Assembly (NCBI GenBank): GCA_009692185.1
Contig: SHZT01000003.1
Location: 1 to 64,000 of the forward strand
DNA length: 64,000 bases
Reading direction: 5' to 3'
Origin: Gemmatimonadota bacterium
Lineage (GTDB): Bacteria > Gemmatimonadota > Gemmatimonadetes > Gemmatimonadales > GWC2-71-9
In this document: positions 15,830-25,508 of the stretch, one piece after another
Position numbering within the stretch: the stretch's first letter is position 1
How the letters are laid out: each line of letters starts with the position of its first letter
Notes under the pieces: model-generated
The model's database searches: none
What the model was told of the DNA's origin: nothing
Seen by the model: only the letters and a program-made list of their open reading frames with translations
Made by a program: the position numbers and the translations under genes

Positions 15830-16741
15830 TTACCGGGTCAATGCGACCGCGACATCACCCACAATTCCAAGGCTCTTCGCGCTCACCTTGTCCGCGGTGT
15901 CGTCCGTGGTGTGCCAATACTTGTTGCTGGGGCCATACTCGAAGTCGATCACGTCAATGGCCCGGATGCCAGCCTTCTGCAGGACGACATGATCGTCGCT
16001 CACGGCGCAGGTGACGCCCGGCCGGAAACTGCGGCCGTACCCCAGCTCTTCCGCGCGCGTCCAGACACGCTCGACGACCTCGGGGGCGCCGGCCATGGAG
16101 TACGACTCCTGGCAGATCTGGAGATCGGCGTCTCCCACCATGTCGAACACGATGGCGAACAGCGGTTTGGCGCTGGCCGGCTCGAGGTTCTTCACGAAAT
16201 AGCGTGTGCCCATGAAAACGTCCTTGTCCACGCCGAAGTCCCCGAAGTCCTCGCCATCCACGAAAACGAGATCCACGCCGAACGTGGGGGGCAGCTTCTT
16301 CAGCGCGTCCGCCACGCCCAACAGTACGGCGACGCCGGACGCGCCGTCGTTCGCGCCGGGAGTTGGGCGTCGCTGGTCCGCGAGGTTGGGGGAGTTCTCC
16401 GCCTTGGGACGGGTGTCCCAGTGGGCGACGTAGAGAATCCGGTCCTTGAGCGCGGGCCGGAACCGTCCGATGAAGTTCCGCAGCTGGAGTTTCTCTCCCG
16501 TTACCGAAATATGTTCGAAGGCCTGCACCTCCACGGAATCAGCGCGGGACTTGAGCTTTTCGAGAATCCAGTCGCCGGTCTTCCGGTGCCCGTCGGTGTT
16601 GGGAATGCGGGGCCCGAATGCCATTTGCGCATTGACGTAGGCCATGGCCGTATCGCCGTTGAACTCCCGCGCCTGCTCGCGCCCCGCGCCACACGCCGCG
16701 AGTGGCATCAGCAGGAAACAGAGGGAGAACGGCACTTTCAT
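15830..16741 (-). CDS. M28-family glutaminyl-peptide cyclotransferase-like lipoprotein
   Basis: Start at the ATG overlapping the sprA-like stop (ATGA), 303 residues. The N-terminus MKVPFSLCFLLMPLAAC is a lipoprotein signal with lipobox LAAC. The metal ligands of the M28 fold are visible: 'AHWDTRP', 'GANDGASG', the Glu-rich 'VDGEDFGDFGV', 'FDMVGDAD' and 'NKYWHTTDDT'. The WDTRP and HTTDDT signatures are those of glutaminyl cyclases, which form N-terminal pyroglutamate on exported proteins. It is periplasmic or outer-membrane-attached. Translational coupling to a giant SprA-like outer-membrane protein hints at processing of exported surface proteins, as in type IX secretion organisms; that link is inferred. 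Confidence 0.82.
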   Translation of the reverse strand: MKVPFSLCFLLMPLAACGAGREQAREFNGDTAMAYVNAQMAFGPRIPNTDGHRKTGDWILEKLKSRADSVEVQAFEHISVTGEKLQLRNFIGRFRPALKDRILYVAHWDTRPKAENSPNLADQRRPTPGANDGASGVAVLLGVADALKKLPPTFGVDLVFVDGEDFGDFGVDKDVFMGTRYFVKNLEPASAKPLFAIVFDMVGDADLQICQESYSMAGAPEVVERVWTRAEELGYGRSFRPGVTCAVSDDHVVLQKAGIRAIDVIDFEYGPSNKYWHTTDDTADKVSAKSLGIVGDVAVALTR

Positions 16742-19700
16742 CGCACCTGGCCGGCCTGGAAGTTGATCTCCACGAACCCGGTGAAAATGAGCTGCGACAG
16801 CCGGGTCGCGGTATGGCGCTGCTCCGTCAAAACATAACCGAAGCTGGCGCCGCCGCTGACCGACGTCGAGAACCCGGTGTCGAGCTTGATATCCGCCTGG
16901 CGGCGCCGGCTGTCGGAAATGGGAATACACTCCCCTTCCGGTGCCCCGGCGCGCACAAGGCACACCAGGATGTCACTCAGCGCCACGGCCACGCTCGTGC
17001 GGACGGGGTTGGGCAGGCGCACCAGCGAGCGCGGGACGCGGAACGCGAGCGCGAAGGTCCCACCCCAGTCGTCACGGTCGGTTCGGGTCAGGTTCCCGGC
17101 CGTGACGTTCTCGGAAGACGAGCGGGCATACTGCCCCGCCGTGAGGATGCCGCCCGCCCAGCTCACCGTGAGCGAAGGGTTGAGAGTGGTTGTCCGCGTC
17201 TCGCCGGCAGCCTGGTCACCCGCGAATTCGCCGCCGGTCTGCCGATTGCTGGTCGTGGACCGGCGGTACCGCGTCTGCGCCGAAATGCTGTTCACCAGGT
17301 GGCGCAGGGCCCACCGCGGCGTGTACAGCCACGAGAGGGAGCCCGAGGGCCATTCCTTGCTCGACTGGAGAATCTCGACCTGGGTCGCATTGCGCCGGAC
17401 CAAAGTCGCCGTTTCCAAGTCCTGGTAGTTCCACCGGAGGCGAATTCCGGGGGGCAGCTCGAAGCCGCCAGCGAACGTGCGTGTATCAGTCTGCACCGCC
17501 GCCGTAGCCGGCAGACCATCTCGGGAGCGGAACTCACCGAGGCCGCCCAGCCCCAGCTGGTAGCGCAACGTGGGGTAGAACGGCGCGCGGTCGAAGCTTG
17601 AGCGGAATTCCCGGGCCACTGACAGGTCGGCGGGCAGGACGCCCCGGAAAAACCGGCCGATGATTCCGGAGTCGCCGAGTACCTGGGCGGCGAGCCGCCC
17701 CGGGTCCACCGTGGCGCCCAGCTCACGGCGCCTCGAGTTGTTGATCGTGTGCGGGACGAGGAAGTCACCGGTGGAAGCCGCGCCGGCGCGCACCGGGTCG
17801 CGGGCGTTGGGATCGCGGTTGAAACCGAAGGCACTGCTGAACAAGGCCCGCGGCCGGACCCAGCTCGACACGACCGGCGCCACGCTCACCGCAGTGGTCA
17901 GGGTGCGGTTCCGTTCAAACCCCGCGTTCCTCCCCAGGAACTGCTGGCGGTTCTCCTGCAGCAGGCGCCCGACCGTCGTCGAATCGCCGTAGTCCTGAAG
18001 ATCCTGCACCCGTCCATAGTCTACCCGCGCAGTCAGCGTGTTGAACGGCCGAAGGTCGAGTCCGGCATCGTGGCGCCACGTGCGCACGAGCGTCGCGACC
18101 GGCCGAACCGCAGCATCGCCCGGCAGGAGGACGGGCGCACGGAACGCTGAACGGTCGGTCCGATTGTCCGTGACGGTAGACCCGAGCCGAACCTGGGCCG
18201 GGTTCCACCGCAACCGCGCGGTCCGGAGGGCACGGCCGAATTCGCCCTCCCGAATGAACCGGGGCAAGGCTCGGCCGATCGCATTCAACGGGGCCAAGGC
18301 CACGGTTCGCTCCCCGGGTGGATTCGAATAGGCTGCCGATGCCTGCCGGTTGAGTGTCCGGGTATCGGAAAGCTGGGCGGTGGCCGATGCCCGCTGGGTG
18401 CTCGCCACGAGTGACACCGGGTCAAGGAACATGTGCTCCAGCACGCCTTCGCCTCGCCGGCTCCGCCGAACCGCCAGCGCCCAGGTAGTGGACGTACCCT
18501 GCGGACTCCGGAGGCCCGCCAGGGCATCCGCCCGAACGTCCCCGTGACTTACGTAGAACGGATTTTCGGCAGTGCGCGCATGTTGCACGGTGAGCGGCGC
18601 GGACAGTCCCCAGGACTCGGGCAAGAGCTTCCCAAGCTGGAGGTTCGACGTCACCTGCGCCGCCCTCGACCCCAGGTAGTTCGGGTCTTCGCCCAGCTGG
18701 CGGAACTGCGGGCTCCGCCCGGTGACTGCCACGCTGGCATCGGCGACGTCCGCGGCGGTGAACCGGGCATCGAACGCGCCGGCCAAACCGACATCATCAA
18801 TCGCGTCGGACAGGCGGATATCATCGACCCACAACTCGGCCTGCGGTATCACCGCGGCCTGGGCGGCCCGGTAGACACCCACCGCGACCTCGGAGACCCG
18901 GGCCAGGTTGGGCGGTGACGTTCCGGGGTCCCGCACATGCACCATGTAGGGCCCGTCGCAGGCCACGTAGGCCTGCGGATCACCGCCACACAGCGCCGAT
19001 CCCGATGGTGGCTGACCTCCCAGCCAGGCCGTCTCGATCTGCGCCCGGAGCAGCAGCCAGCGGTTCACGTCTATGACGACTTCCGGCTCCCACGTATCGG
19101 TGCGGGCCGGCGTTTGATAGAGATAGAAGTTCTGTTCGTCGCGCCCCGCCTTTATGTAGAAACGGAGATCGCCTGATTCCCATCCCGGCCCGCGCCCGCG
19201 GGCCCACACGCGGAGCGCGCGATACTTGAGGAAGTTCTTGTCTGCCTCGTCCACGAACCGCACAAAGGCCTCTGCGCGTTCGTTGATGCGAAGGTCCGTA
19301 GCCAGCAGGCGCAGCGACTGCTCGTTGATCTGCTGGGTGCCGAACTGCACCGCGGCACCGAACCGGTCCGCCTCGTTGAACACGCCGGGGGGTGGCGTAT
19401 AACCCAGGTCGCCGCTTTCCGTCGAAATGACCGAGGCGACCACTTCGCCGTGCGGCAGGCCGACCGCCCCCGAGAGCCCGGCAATCGGCGTACCGGCGCG
19501 CTTCACCCACGGCGCGCCCACCAGGCGCAAGCGCGCCAGCGCAAAGAAGAACTCGCGCTCCGCCGGTCCGCGATCCGGGGCAACCAGCGTGACACGAAGG
19601 GCCCGGACGGCGCGCGGATTCGGCGTGCCGACCTGTAGGGAGTCCGTCCGGAACGGGATGCGATACAGCCGCCAGGTAAGGGAGCGGCCGCCCTGGTCGG

Positions 19701-22700
19701 GGATCGAGCCGCCGGTCCGCACGAAGTAGCGGTTGTCGCCGACCGGGAACACGTAACGCAGGACGTCTTCGCGCGCCGCGCCGACGTTCACGTCCAGCCG
19801 GTTGTCGCCGTCCAGATCCTCGGTATCGCCCAGGCCGTTGTGGCGGGTGCAGTTCGCGGCCACGTCGCCCAGCGGGTAGGTGGGAAACCCGCCGGTCGGC
19901 TGGTCGCAGGTGCGCACGTCTGCCACGCTTCGACCGGCGGTGACATCGAACAGCGAGTCCACCCGGTCTCCGTGAATACCGACGTCGTTGACCGCAGCGT
20001 TGAACACGTTGGTCAGCGTGTCTTTCTCCGAGTCCAGCCGACCCACGCCCTGCAGGCGGGTTCCGGTGAACACGGTGTCCCGCCCCGACACGCGGAACGA
20101 ATCGGGTACGAGCGCCACCGCGTCCTCGAACACGGTGCCGAAATCGAACAGGAGCGCGGCGCCTTCCCCGCGGGCTGTCCGGTCAGCGTCTTCCAGCACC
20201 CAGAACTCCAGGAACTCGGTGCGCGACAGGTCTACGCCGAGTCCCGTGCGCTCGAGCGGCTGGGTAATGCTCCGCCACCGCGGGCCCGGCGTGTGCGGCC
20301 TCAGCCAGCGCGGCCGCCCGGTGAGCGGGTCTGCCGCGCCACCGATCGTGTCGGCCCTGAGGTTCAGCCAGAGCACCGTCTCGACCTGGCGCGTCACTCC
20401 GGCGGTCAGGATGGTCGAGTCGATTTGCTGGGCCTCGAACTCGAGCGCGGTGTTTCCGATCTGGATCGTGTTCTGCCAGGTCATGACGGCCGCGTCGAAC
20501 GGCGAGAAACCGCCCCCGGCATCCAGGTAGGTCGGTCCAAGGCCCCGGCCCGACGCGGGCCGGCTACCCAGCTGAAACGTGTTTTGAATGAGCGTCACCG
20601 GGCGGGCGGAGAGGCCTTCGAATTCCTCCACGTACGCCTGGCCTGCGCGATTGGTTGTGGGCCGGGAGGCTGCGAGTTCTCCGCGGAGCGTGAGCGTTGA
20701 CGGAACGCCGGTCCGGATAACCGGAAGCCGGTCGAGGAAGTGTGTGACGCCGATCGGCCGGAAGGCGAAGTCGGCCGAGAGGCCGCCGACGGCGGAGGAC
20801 CTGGGCTCGAACCCCAGCGGCGGACGGGTCAGCGGCGTCTGCTCCCGCTGGTACAGGCCCACCGCATTGATCTTCCCCCAAGGCCCCAGGGCATAGGTCG
20901 CGGCCAGGCCCATGTTGTTTTTCGGCGCGTCGTCGAACCGCTGGTTCTCCTCGAACGTCGCCCGGATCTGGACGGACGTCGCGGACCGGAAAAGCGAGTC
21001 GGGCCGCGTGAAGGTCACCTGGCCGACATCGTAGCCGATCTCGTAGTCCCGCCCGCGGGTGAGTTCGCGGTCTCCCAGGTAGAGTTTCTCGCTTCCTTCG
21101 CGTATCTGGATCGCGCCGAGGCTCAACGTGGTGCGGTCTCCGGCCCCGGCCGCCTCATAGCTCAGCCGCATGCGGAAGCGCGGCGGGGGGCCTTGTGAGG
21201 CCAGCAGGTAGGCCGGCGTGCGGTACAGGGAATCGTTCCGTTCCGACGGCGACAGGCGTGCGGAGTCGGCAAACGGCCGGGTGCCGGGGAAGACGACGAA
21301 CAGGTCCCGGATGGGAGCGCCGGCGTTCGGGTCCCGCTCCCGCGGGAAGACCCGGTTGAACCCATCCAGCGACGACGCGTCGTTCGCGCGCGCGAGCCCC
21401 AGCCGCGACAGGTACGTGCCCACGCCATCGAGCGGAGTTTCAGATTCGTTCAGCACGACCGCCAACCCGATGGACGAACGGGTCACTTCGCCCCCGCCGA
21501 GCCGGTAGACGTTGCGCATTTCGTACGGGAAGGTCGGGACCTCGGGGCCGCGCCGGGGCTCGTAGATCAACTCGAGCGTATCTCCCCCGCCCCGGTTCAA
21601 CGCCGGGAATGTGCCGATGGTGTCGCCGGCGGTCGTGACAAAGGAAACGGCGAGGAAGTCGTCCTGGCCCACGCGGTTGACCAGCGCGAACCAGAGGCCC
21701 GACGGGTCGAGGTAGTAGTCCTTTCCCTCCAGCAGACGTTCCCACGAAAAGGGGCCGACGCGCTGGGGGCCGACGCGGCGCACGGCCACGGCGTCGATCC
21801 CGCCAAGGTTGGAATTCGACCCCGCCTGCCCCGACTGGGCGCGCAGGCGGTACACCCGTGCCTGGGCGACGCGCGTGTCCGGGGCAAGCTGGTCCTGTGC
21901 TACGTTGAGAATGTCGAACGCGGGATAGCCTGGGAGCGTGGCCGGGTTGACCACGAAGAAGAACCTTCCCGGCTCGAAATCCAGGTCGCGGACTTCGCGA
22001 CTGACCGGCTGGGTCGCCTGGTCCCCACCGATGGTGAACACGCGGGACCGCAGGGCCGATCCGCGCTGCTGGGCGATGATTCCCCGGAACTCCAGGGGGC
22101 CAAGCTGACCCAGCGCCTGCACGCCAAACGAGTTGGCCGGGACCGAAGAAGTAATGAAACGGGACCCGGGCGCCTGGAACGTGACGTTCCCGATGTCTAC
22201 CCGGCGGAGGATCTCGTCCTCGAGGCCCTGGTAGTAGACGTTGATGTTGTTGTTCGCGCTGAATTCGCGTTCGCTGTCGAAGTCCACGTTCACATGGACC
22301 CGTTGGCTCACGATGCCCCCGGCGCGCACCGCGAACTGCTGGGCCACGGCCGGGGTCGGGAACCCGGAGCGGCACCCGGGCGAGATCACCGAGATGTCGA
22401 ATGCCGTGCATCGTTCGTTCTTGAGCCGGTCGAGCTTGAACTCCAGCCGCGATCGGAAATCGAGCCCCACGTCGGCGTACCGGCCCAGGGCGGCAAACGT
22501 CGTCGGTGGGGGAGGCGGCGCCAGGGCTGGTGGCTCGGGAGGCGGGGGTTCGGGAGCGGCCGCCATGGGCATTTCGCCGCGAGCCGTCGCGAGCGCCCAG
22601 CTCCGCCACCGGGCTTCCCGGGCGGCGCGAACCCGACGCTCGGTGGCCTCGGTCCACCGGAATGCAACGACCGATGCCGGAACCCGGAGTCCGAAAAGGC

Positions 22701-22869
22701 CTCCTGGCTCAAACTCCGGTCGAGCCCTGGCCTGGATGGAATCATTGGGAAACCGCAGGTCCGACTGTTGCGCGGCGGCCGTGCGCGCCCCCAGCCAGGA
22801 GGCGGCACAAAGCAGGAAAGCAGTTCGTCCGAGGCGGGATATGGTCAAGTTTGGTAGCTTGGAACGCAC
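16738..22869 (-). CDS. Giant SprA-like outer-membrane protein
   Basis: About 2,043 residues. Candidate starts are GTG at 22905, GTG at 22869 and TTG at 22848; all lead into the signal peptide ISRLGRTAFLLCAASWLGARTAAAQ. I use 22869, just before lptF on the other strand. After a Pro-rich linker (~residues 110-135) the protein is beta-rich with units such as 'LYLGDRELTRGRDYEIGYDVGQVTFTRPD', 'FDSEREFSANNNINVYYQGLEDEI' and 'GVDLSRTEFLEFWV'. These are typical of SprA, the very large outer-membrane barrel that is the translocon of type IX secretion. Length fits (SprA ~2,400). No other type IX component is visible here, so its role in this organism is open. Confidence 0.75.
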   Translation of the reverse strand: MRSKLPNLTISRLGRTAFLLCAASWLGARTAAAQQSDLRFPNDSIQARARPEFEPGGLFGLRVPASVVAFRWTEATERRVRAAREARWRSWALATARGEMPMAAAPEPPPPEPPALAPPPPPTTFAALGRYADVGLDFRSRLEFKLDRLKNERCTAFDISVISPGCRSGFPTPAVAQQFAVRAGGIVSQRVHVNVDFDSEREFSANNNINVYYQGLEDEILRRVDIGNVTFQAPGSRFITSSVPANSFGVQALGQLGPLEFRGIIAQQRGSALRSRVFTIGGDQATQPVSREVRDLDFEPGRFFFVVNPATLPGYPAFDILNVAQDQLAPDTRVAQARVYRLRAQSGQAGSNSNLGGIDAVAVRRVGPQRVGPFSWERLLEGKDYYLDPSGLWFALVNRVGQDDFLAVSFVTTAGDTIGTFPALNRGGGDTLELIYEPRRGPEVPTFPYEMRNVYRLGGGEVTRSSIGLAVVLNESETPLDGVGTYLSRLGLARANDASSLDGFNRVFPRERDPNAGAPIRDLFVVFPGTRPFADSARLSPSERNDSLYRTPAYLLASQGPPPRFRMRLSYEAAGAGDRTTLSLGAIQIREGSEKLYLGDRELTRGRDYEIGYDVGQVTFTRPDSLFRSATSVQIRATFEENQRFDDAPKNNMGLAATYALGPWGKINAVGLYQREQTPLTRPPLGFEPRSSAVGGLSADFAFRPIGVTHFLDRLPVIRTGVPSTLTLRGELAASRPTTNRAGQAYVEEFEGLSARPVTLIQNTFQLGSRPASGRGLGPTYLDAGGGFSPFDAAVMTWQNTIQIGNTALEFEAQQIDSTILTAGVTRQVETVLWLNLRADTIGGAADPLTGRPRWLRPHTPGPRWRSITQPLERTGLGVDLSRTEFLEFWVLEDADRTARGEGAALLFDFGTVFEDAVALVPDSFRVSGRDTVFTGTRLQGVGRLDSEKDTLTNVFNAAVNDVGIHGDRVDSLFDVTAGRSVADVRTCDQPTGGFPTYPLGDVAANCTRHNGLGDTEDLDGDNRLDVNVGAAREDVLRYVFPVGDNRYFVRTGGSIPDQGGRSLTWRLYRIPFRTDSLQVGTPNPRAVRALRVTLVAPDRGPAEREFFFALARLRLVGAPWVKRAGTPIAGLSGAVGLPHGEVVASVISTESGDLGYTPPPGVFNEADRFGAAVQFGTQQINEQSLRLLATDLRINERAEAFVRFVDEADKNFLKYRALRVWARGRGPGWESGDLRFYIKAGRDEQNFYLYQTPARTDTWEPEVVIDVNRWLLLRAQIETAWLGGQPPSGSALCGGDPQAYVACDGPYMVHVRDPGTSPPNLARVSEVAVGVYRAAQAAVIPQAELWVDDIRLSDAIDDVGLAGAFDARFTAADVADASVAVTGRSPQFRQLGEDPNYLGSRAAQVTSNLQLGKLLPESWGLSAPLTVQHARTAENPFYVSHGDVRADALAGLRSPQGTSTTWALAVRRSRRGEGVLEHMFLDPVSLVASTQRASATAQLSDTRTLNRQASAAYSNPPGERTVALAPLNAIGRALPRFIREGEFGRALRTARLRWNPAQVRLGSTVTDNRTDRSAFRAPVLLPGDAAVRPVATLVRTWRHDAGLDLRPFNTLTARVDYGRVQDLQDYGDSTTVGRLLQENRQQFLGRNAGFERNRTLTTAVSVAPVVSSWVRPRALFSSAFGFNRDPNARDPVRAGAASTGDFLVPHTINNSRRRELGATVDPGRLAAQVLGDSGIIGRFFRGVLPADLSVAREFRSSFDRAPFYPTLRYQLGLGGLGEFRSRDGLPATAAVQTDTRTFAGGFELPPGIRLRWNYQDLETATLVRRNATQVEILQSSKEWPSGSLSWLYTPRWALRHLVNSISAQTRYRRSTTSNRQTGGEFAGDQAAGETRTTTLNPSLTVSWAGGILTAGQYARSSSENVTAGNLTRTDRDDWGGTFALAFRVPRSLVRLPNPVRTSVAVALSDILVCLVRAGAPEGECIPISDSRRRQADIKLDTGFSTSVSGGASFGYVLTEQRHTATRLSQLIFTGFVEINFQAGQVR

Positions 22870-24345
22870 ATGAGGATACTCAGCCGGTACCTGCTCAAGC
22901 AGCACGCCGCCCCATTCATCTTCGCGTTGGGGGCGACGACGGGGATCATGCTGCTCAACCAGATCGCCAAGCGGTTCGGCGACCTGGTGGGCAAGGGCCT
23001 GCCCGCCTCCGTGATCGCCGAGGTCTTTGCCCTGTCGGTGCCGTTCATCGTGGCCATGACGCTCCCGATGGCGGTGCTGGTCGCCGTGCTGTACACGTTC
23101 TCACGCCTGGCGGGCGACAACGAGCTGACGGCCCTCAAGGCCAATGGCGTGTCGCTGGGCCAGCTCACCCGCCCCCTGCTGCTCGCGGCGACCGGCGTGT
23201 CGATCGCCGCCTTCCTGTTCAGCGATCACGTGCTGCCGCCGTCGAACCACCGGCTGCGCACCCTGCTCACCGACATCATGCACAAGAAGCCCACCTTCTC
23301 GCTCAAGGAGCAGGTGATAAACGAGGTGCGGCGCTCGTCGCTGTTCCTCCGGGCGGGGCGCATTGACCAGGGCACGTTCGGCATCCGTGACGTAACGGTC
23401 TACGATGTCCTCGACCAGGAACGCACCCGTGTGATCTATGCCGACAGCGGCCGCCTGGCGCTATCGCCGACCCAGGAAGACCTGTACCTGACGTTGTACG
23501 ACGGCACCATGCACGAGTTCAGCCGAAACGATCCCAAGATATTCCAGCAGATGCTCTTTCGCCGCGAAGTCGTCCGGGTCACCGGTGTTGCCAACACCCT
23601 CGACCGGACCGGGTCGGACTCCTATCGCGGCGACCGCGAGATGGGCACCTGCGAAATGGAAGGGATCATTAACGCGGCGAGACGGGAAGAGTGGATCGCC
23701 TTGAGCCGCGCCACTGCCGTGGAAGCAAGCGACTTGCGGGCCCTGGTGGGCCTGGCCCCCCTGATCGCCGACACGATTCCACCAGCTTCGAAGCGCTCAT
23801 GGTATTGCGGCGCGCTCGACTGGGTGCTGCCCGCGGAGGCGGAGGCCCAGCAGGGGACCCCACCCAACCGGCAGGGCCTCCCGGCCGAGACGCTCCGGCA
23901 CCTGAACGAACCGGCCCGGCAGGCGCTGATTACCGGCAAGATCCCCGTGCCGCGGTGGAACGAAGTCCAGTCCTACCGGGACCGCGTGCGCGGCGCCCGC
24001 CTGCGGGAGGCGAACTACCTTGTGGAGGCGCACAAGAAGCGCGCGATCGCTTTCGCGGCCATCGTGTTCGTGCTCATCGGCATCCCCGCCGCCCTCAAGT
24101 TCCCGCGCGGCGGCGTCGGGCTCGTCATCGGCGTCAGCATGGCTGTATTCACGATCTACTATGTCGGCCTGATTGCCGGCGAGGCGCTGGGGAACCGGAT
24201 GCTGGTCCCCCCCTTCTGGGCAATGTGGAGCACCAACCTGATATTCTCGGCGGTCGGCATCACCTGGCTGTGGCGAACCCGTCACGCCGCCACGCCCAGG
24301 GGGTCGGGCTGGGCCGAGATCACCCGCGCCGTGGGGCTCGGTTGA
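22870..24345 (+). CDS. lptF: LPS export permease LptF
   Basis: 491 residues. Membrane helices in the first ~110 residues (FIFALGATTGIMLLNQI, VPFIVAMTLPMAVLVAVLYTF), a 'GDNELTALKANGVSLGQL' cytoplasmic coupling helix, a periplasmic beta-jellyroll domain, then three C-terminal helices. It is longer than the usual ~360 residues because of an extra Ala/Pro-rich segment between about 240 and 360 that includes a Cys and possible long helix. LptF and LptG form the inner-membrane part of the ABC transporter that lifts lipopolysaccharide to the outer membrane. It overlaps lptG by one base. Its ATG lies head-to-head with the sprA-like gene with essentially no gap. Confidence 0.88.
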   Translation: MRILSRYLLKQHAAPFIFALGATTGIMLLNQIAKRFGDLVGKGLPASVIAEVFALSVPFIVAMTLPMAVLVAVLYTFSRLAGDNELTALKANGVSLGQLTRPLLLAATGVSIAAFLFSDHVLPPSNHRLRTLLTDIMHKKPTFSLKEQVINEVRRSSLFLRAGRIDQGTFGIRDVTVYDVLDQERTRVIYADSGRLALSPTQEDLYLTLYDGTMHEFSRNDPKIFQQMLFRREVVRVTGVANTLDRTGSDSYRGDREMGTCEMEGIINAARREEWIALSRATAVEASDLRALVGLAPLIADTIPPASKRSWYCGALDWVLPAEAEAQQGTPPNRQGLPAETLRHLNEPARQALITGKIPVPRWNEVQSYRDRVRGARLREANYLVEAHKKRAIAFAAIVFVLIGIPAALKFPRGGVGLVIGVSMAVFTIYYVGLIAGEALGNRMLVPPFWAMWSTNLIFSAVGITWLWRTRHAATPRGSGWAEITRAVGLG

Positions 24346-25430
24346 TGAAGATCGGGGGCCTGCTCGACCGCTACGTCGCCCGGGAATGGATCAAGGTCTT
24401 CCTGATCGCGATTCTCGGATTCCCTCTGGTGGTGTCGTCGATCGACCTGGCGGATAAGCTGGATGACTACCTCGCCCGGGGGCTGAGCACGAAAGCCATT
24501 GGGCTGGCCTACCTGTACGGCTTTCCGGAGAAACTGTTCATGGTGCTCCCAGCGGCTGTCCTCTTCGCCAGCGTGTTCACCATTGGCGCCATGGGGCGTC
24601 ATTCCGAGCTGACGGCGGCCAAGGCGACCGGGCGGAGCTTCTTCCGGATCATCCTTCCCACCATTGTCGCGGGCCTCGCCGCCGTATTCCTGGGCCTCGG
24701 GCTGGCAGAGATCGCGCCGCCCGCCACGTCCCGCCAAGCCGAATTGCTCGGCGAGAAGCAGATGCGCGTGGTCAACAGCCGGTACAACTTTGTCTTCCGG
24801 GCAGACCAGGGCTGGGTGTACGCCATCCGCTCGCTGGACCAGAGCGAGCGGGTGATGCGCGATGTCGTGCTCGAGCGGGAAGGCACGGGCGCCGACTACC
24901 CCACGCTCGCGATCCAGGCATTCTGGGGGAAGTACATCGATAGCGCCGGCACGTGGACGCTGGGACAGGGACGATTCCGGGTGATCCCATCCCCGCAGAC
25001 CAACCTGACGTTCGCATTCGACTCGATGTATCACCGCGCCCTGGTCGAGACCCCAGCCGAACTGCTGGCGGAGCCCAAGACGCCCGAGGAAATGCGCTAC
25101 GCGGAGTTGGGCCGCTACATCGACGCGCTGGACCGTTCGGGGGGCGACGCGCGGAAGCTCAAGGTGGACCGCGCGCTCAAGCTGGCGGTGCCGGCTACCT
25201 GTCTCATCATTGCCCTCTTCGCGGCGCCGCTCGCCATTACTGGCCCGCGCAGCAGCGCGGCGTATGGTGTGGCGCTCTCGCTGGCAGTGACTATCTTCTT
25301 TCTCATCATGGTTCAACTTTCTCGCGCCATCGGCACCGGCGGACTGCTGCCGCCCACGCTCGCCGCGTGGACACCGAACATTTTGTTCGGCGCCGTCGGC
25401 CTTTGGATGTTGAAGCGGGCCCCGACATAG
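24345..25430 (+). CDS. lptG: LPS export permease LptG
   Basis: 361 residues from the ATG overlapping the lptF stop (TGATG). Six membrane helices in two groups flank a periplasmic jellyroll domain: 'KVFLIAILGFPLVVSSIDLADKLDDYL' at the N-terminus, 'GRHSELTAAKATGRSFFRI' as the ATPase-coupling helix, and 'VPATCLIIALFAAPLAI' plus 'VALSLAVTIFFLIMVQLSRAIG' at the C-terminus. Length is normal for the family. It pairs with LptF; the LptB ATPase is not in the window. A strong terminator follows 44 bases downstream. Confidence 0.88.
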   Translation: MKIGGLLDRYVAREWIKVFLIAILGFPLVVSSIDLADKLDDYLARGLSTKAIGLAYLYGFPEKLFMVLPAAVLFASVFTIGAMGRHSELTAAKATGRSFFRIILPTIVAGLAAVFLGLGLAEIAPPATSRQAELLGEKQMRVVNSRYNFVFRADQGWVYAIRSLDQSERVMRDVVLEREGTGADYPTLAIQAFWGKYIDSAGTWTLGQGRFRVIPSPQTNLTFAFDSMYHRALVETPAELLAEPKTPEEMRYAELGRYIDALDRSGGDARKLKVDRALKLAVPATCLIIALFAAPLAITGPRSSAAYGVALSLAVTIFFLIMVQLSRAIGTGGLLPPTLAAWTPNILFGAVGLWMLKRAPT

Positions 25431-25473
25431 GGGGTTGAGAGCCAACGTTCCGGTTGTACCTTTGCTTTCACGC

Positions 25474-25502
25474 CCCGCCACGCGAACCGGCGGGCTTTTT
25501 TT
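25474..25502 (+). terminator. Intrinsic terminator just ahead of the lysine operon
   Basis: Stem CCCGCC / GGCGGG with a 9-base loop and a run of eight T's with one leading C, ending 6 bases before the ATG at 25509. It can end lptG transcription. Because no room is left for a promoter, it may instead be a leader attenuator: CCGGTT at 25450-25455 can pair with AACCGG at 25485-25490, which overlaps the right arm. Confidence 0.7.
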
Positions 25503-25508
25503 AGACAC

